Virus record (IMG/VR): IMGVR_UViG_3300006947_000018
Coordinates: 1-48,228 of that record
Source of the DNA: a virus
DNA length: 48,228 bases
Reading direction: 5' to 3' (one strand)
Notes under the pieces: model-generated
Told to the model about the DNA's origin: nothing
The model's database searches: none
Seen by the model: the letters and a program-made list of their open reading frames with translations, nothing else
Position numbers and translations under genes: made by a program
Shown: positions 47,877-48,228 of the stretch, piece by piece
Numbering within the stretch: position 1 is the first letter of the stretch
Layout: each line of letters begins with the position of its first letter

Positions 47877-48228
47877 TTAATCATCGAGCCCTGGGACATA
47901 CGTCTCCTGAGCATCGTCTTTGTGCGGATTACCACCTTCATACCAACTGCCCTCTTTGGCTTGCGTTACTGGTATTGGTTCATGGTATTCCATTTCACAG
48001 CCGTTTTCATTATCCTCGGCTACGGATATCTTTATATAGCGATCAGGATACTTTGCTTGTATCGTTAATGCTAAATCGTCAGCGATCATCTCGCATGACT
48101 TAAAGTCTAGTTGGAGTTCTGCATTTCCATACAGTTTCTCCAACCATCTTTTAAATTGTATGAACTCTATATCTCTATCATCATGGAACACTTCAATCCA
48201 CACTTTAAAGTGGAATGTGTGTCTATGC
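47877..48228 (-). CDS. 6-pyruvoyl-tetrahydropterin synthase/QueD-like protein (partial)
   Basis: The frame is open to the right edge, so the start is outside. The part visible has HRHTFHFKVWIEV (the 'HxH' zinc-binding strand of the T-fold), FKSCEMIADDLA ('ptaE' helix region) and ISVAEDNENGCEMEY (the strand with the conserved Glu), then an acidic tail. With folE and queE nearby this fits QueD, which makes 6-carboxy-tetrahydropterin. The catalytic Cys would lie upstream of the window. Confidence 0.7.
   Translation of the reverse strand, partial: HRHTFHFKVWIEVFHDDRDIEFIQFKRWLEKLYGNAELQLDFKSCEMIADDLALTIQAKYPDRYIKISVAEDNENGCEMEYHEPIPVTQAKEGSWYEGGNPHKDDAQETYVPGLDD

Noticed and set aside
1-48228. 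tRNA, rRNA, CRISPR array or insertion sequence
   Set aside because: I looked for cloverleaf-like arms, regularly spaced repeats and transposase motifs and saw none; a covariance-model tRNA scan would be decisive.

Overview
The window reads as part of a large, AT-rich tailed-phage genome, most likely an uncultured marine T4-like myovirus. The signs are densely packed genes with start/stop overlaps (ATGA, TAATG), very many small ORFs, a T4-type 5'-3' exonuclease/RNase H, an ATP-dependent DNA ligase, an Api92-like protein, FolE/QueE/QueD-like genes, a MoxR ATPase with a VWA metallopeptidase-like partner, two glutaredoxins, and no ribosomal or core host genes. No head, tail or terminase gene falls inside the window, so the phage assignment is an inference from context and the host is unknown.

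Layout. (1) Positions 1-7190, + strand: the end of a repeat-type glycosyltransferase-like protein, a frameshifted SDR, a phosphomannomutase-like HAD phosphatase, two radical SAM proteins, a 2OG-Fe(II) oxygenase and a third radical SAM protein. (2) Positions 7187-8111, - strand: short phage hypotheticals behind strong promoters. (3) Positions 8121-23310, - strand: a long run of overlapping genes for sugar or small-molecule tailoring. In transcription order these are a UDP-glucose/GDP-mannose dehydrogenase, a 2OG oxygenase, a PLP enzyme, a radical SAM protein, three tiny ORFs, another radical SAM protein, two paralogous putative glycosyltransferases, a NodU-type carbamoyltransferase, a small Zn protein, a 1187-residue protein of about eleven repeats and a methyltransferase. 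(4) Positions 23521-24804, + strand: an exported cytochrome c/copper type II monooxygenase. (5) Positions 24794-39133, - strand: the phage early/accessory block, with SET, glutaredoxin, Api92, ligase, sulfotransferase, metallophosphoesterase, amidinotransferase, VWA/MoxR, 2OG oxygenase and a putative methyltransferase-endonuclease pair. (6) Positions 39134-39540: a mostly non-coding junction with phased repeats, a palindrome, a 45-residue + strand gene and a terminator. (7) Positions 39541-48228, - strand: small genes, a glutaredoxin-like protein, the exonuclease, QueE, FolE, a phosphoribosyltransferase, GalE and a QueD-like gene cut by the window edge.

Regions 1 and 3 converge at about 7190 and carry the same enzyme classes: N-terminal-twitch radical SAM proteins, 2OG oxygenases and repeat-type glycosyltransferase-like proteins. 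Together with the mannose-phosphate, UDP-sugar dehydrogenase, epimerase, aminotransferase-like, carbamoyl, methyl and sulfo transfer genes, this looks like a system that builds and decorates a complex glycan or glycosylated small molecule. Its target (virion, host surface or DNA) cannot be read from the sequence. FolE, QueE and QueD-like proteins are three of the enzymes leading to preQ0, which phages use for 7-deazaguanine DNA modification or queuosine.

Regulation. Nine - strand promoters share TTGAC(A/C/T), a spacer of exactly 17 bases, TATAAT and usually a TAGGAG ribosome binding site. They look like phage early promoters for a host sigma-70-type polymerase. A second motif, NATAAATA (mostly GATAAATA), sits in several intergenic gaps that mostly lack the first type, and resembles the T4 late promoter.
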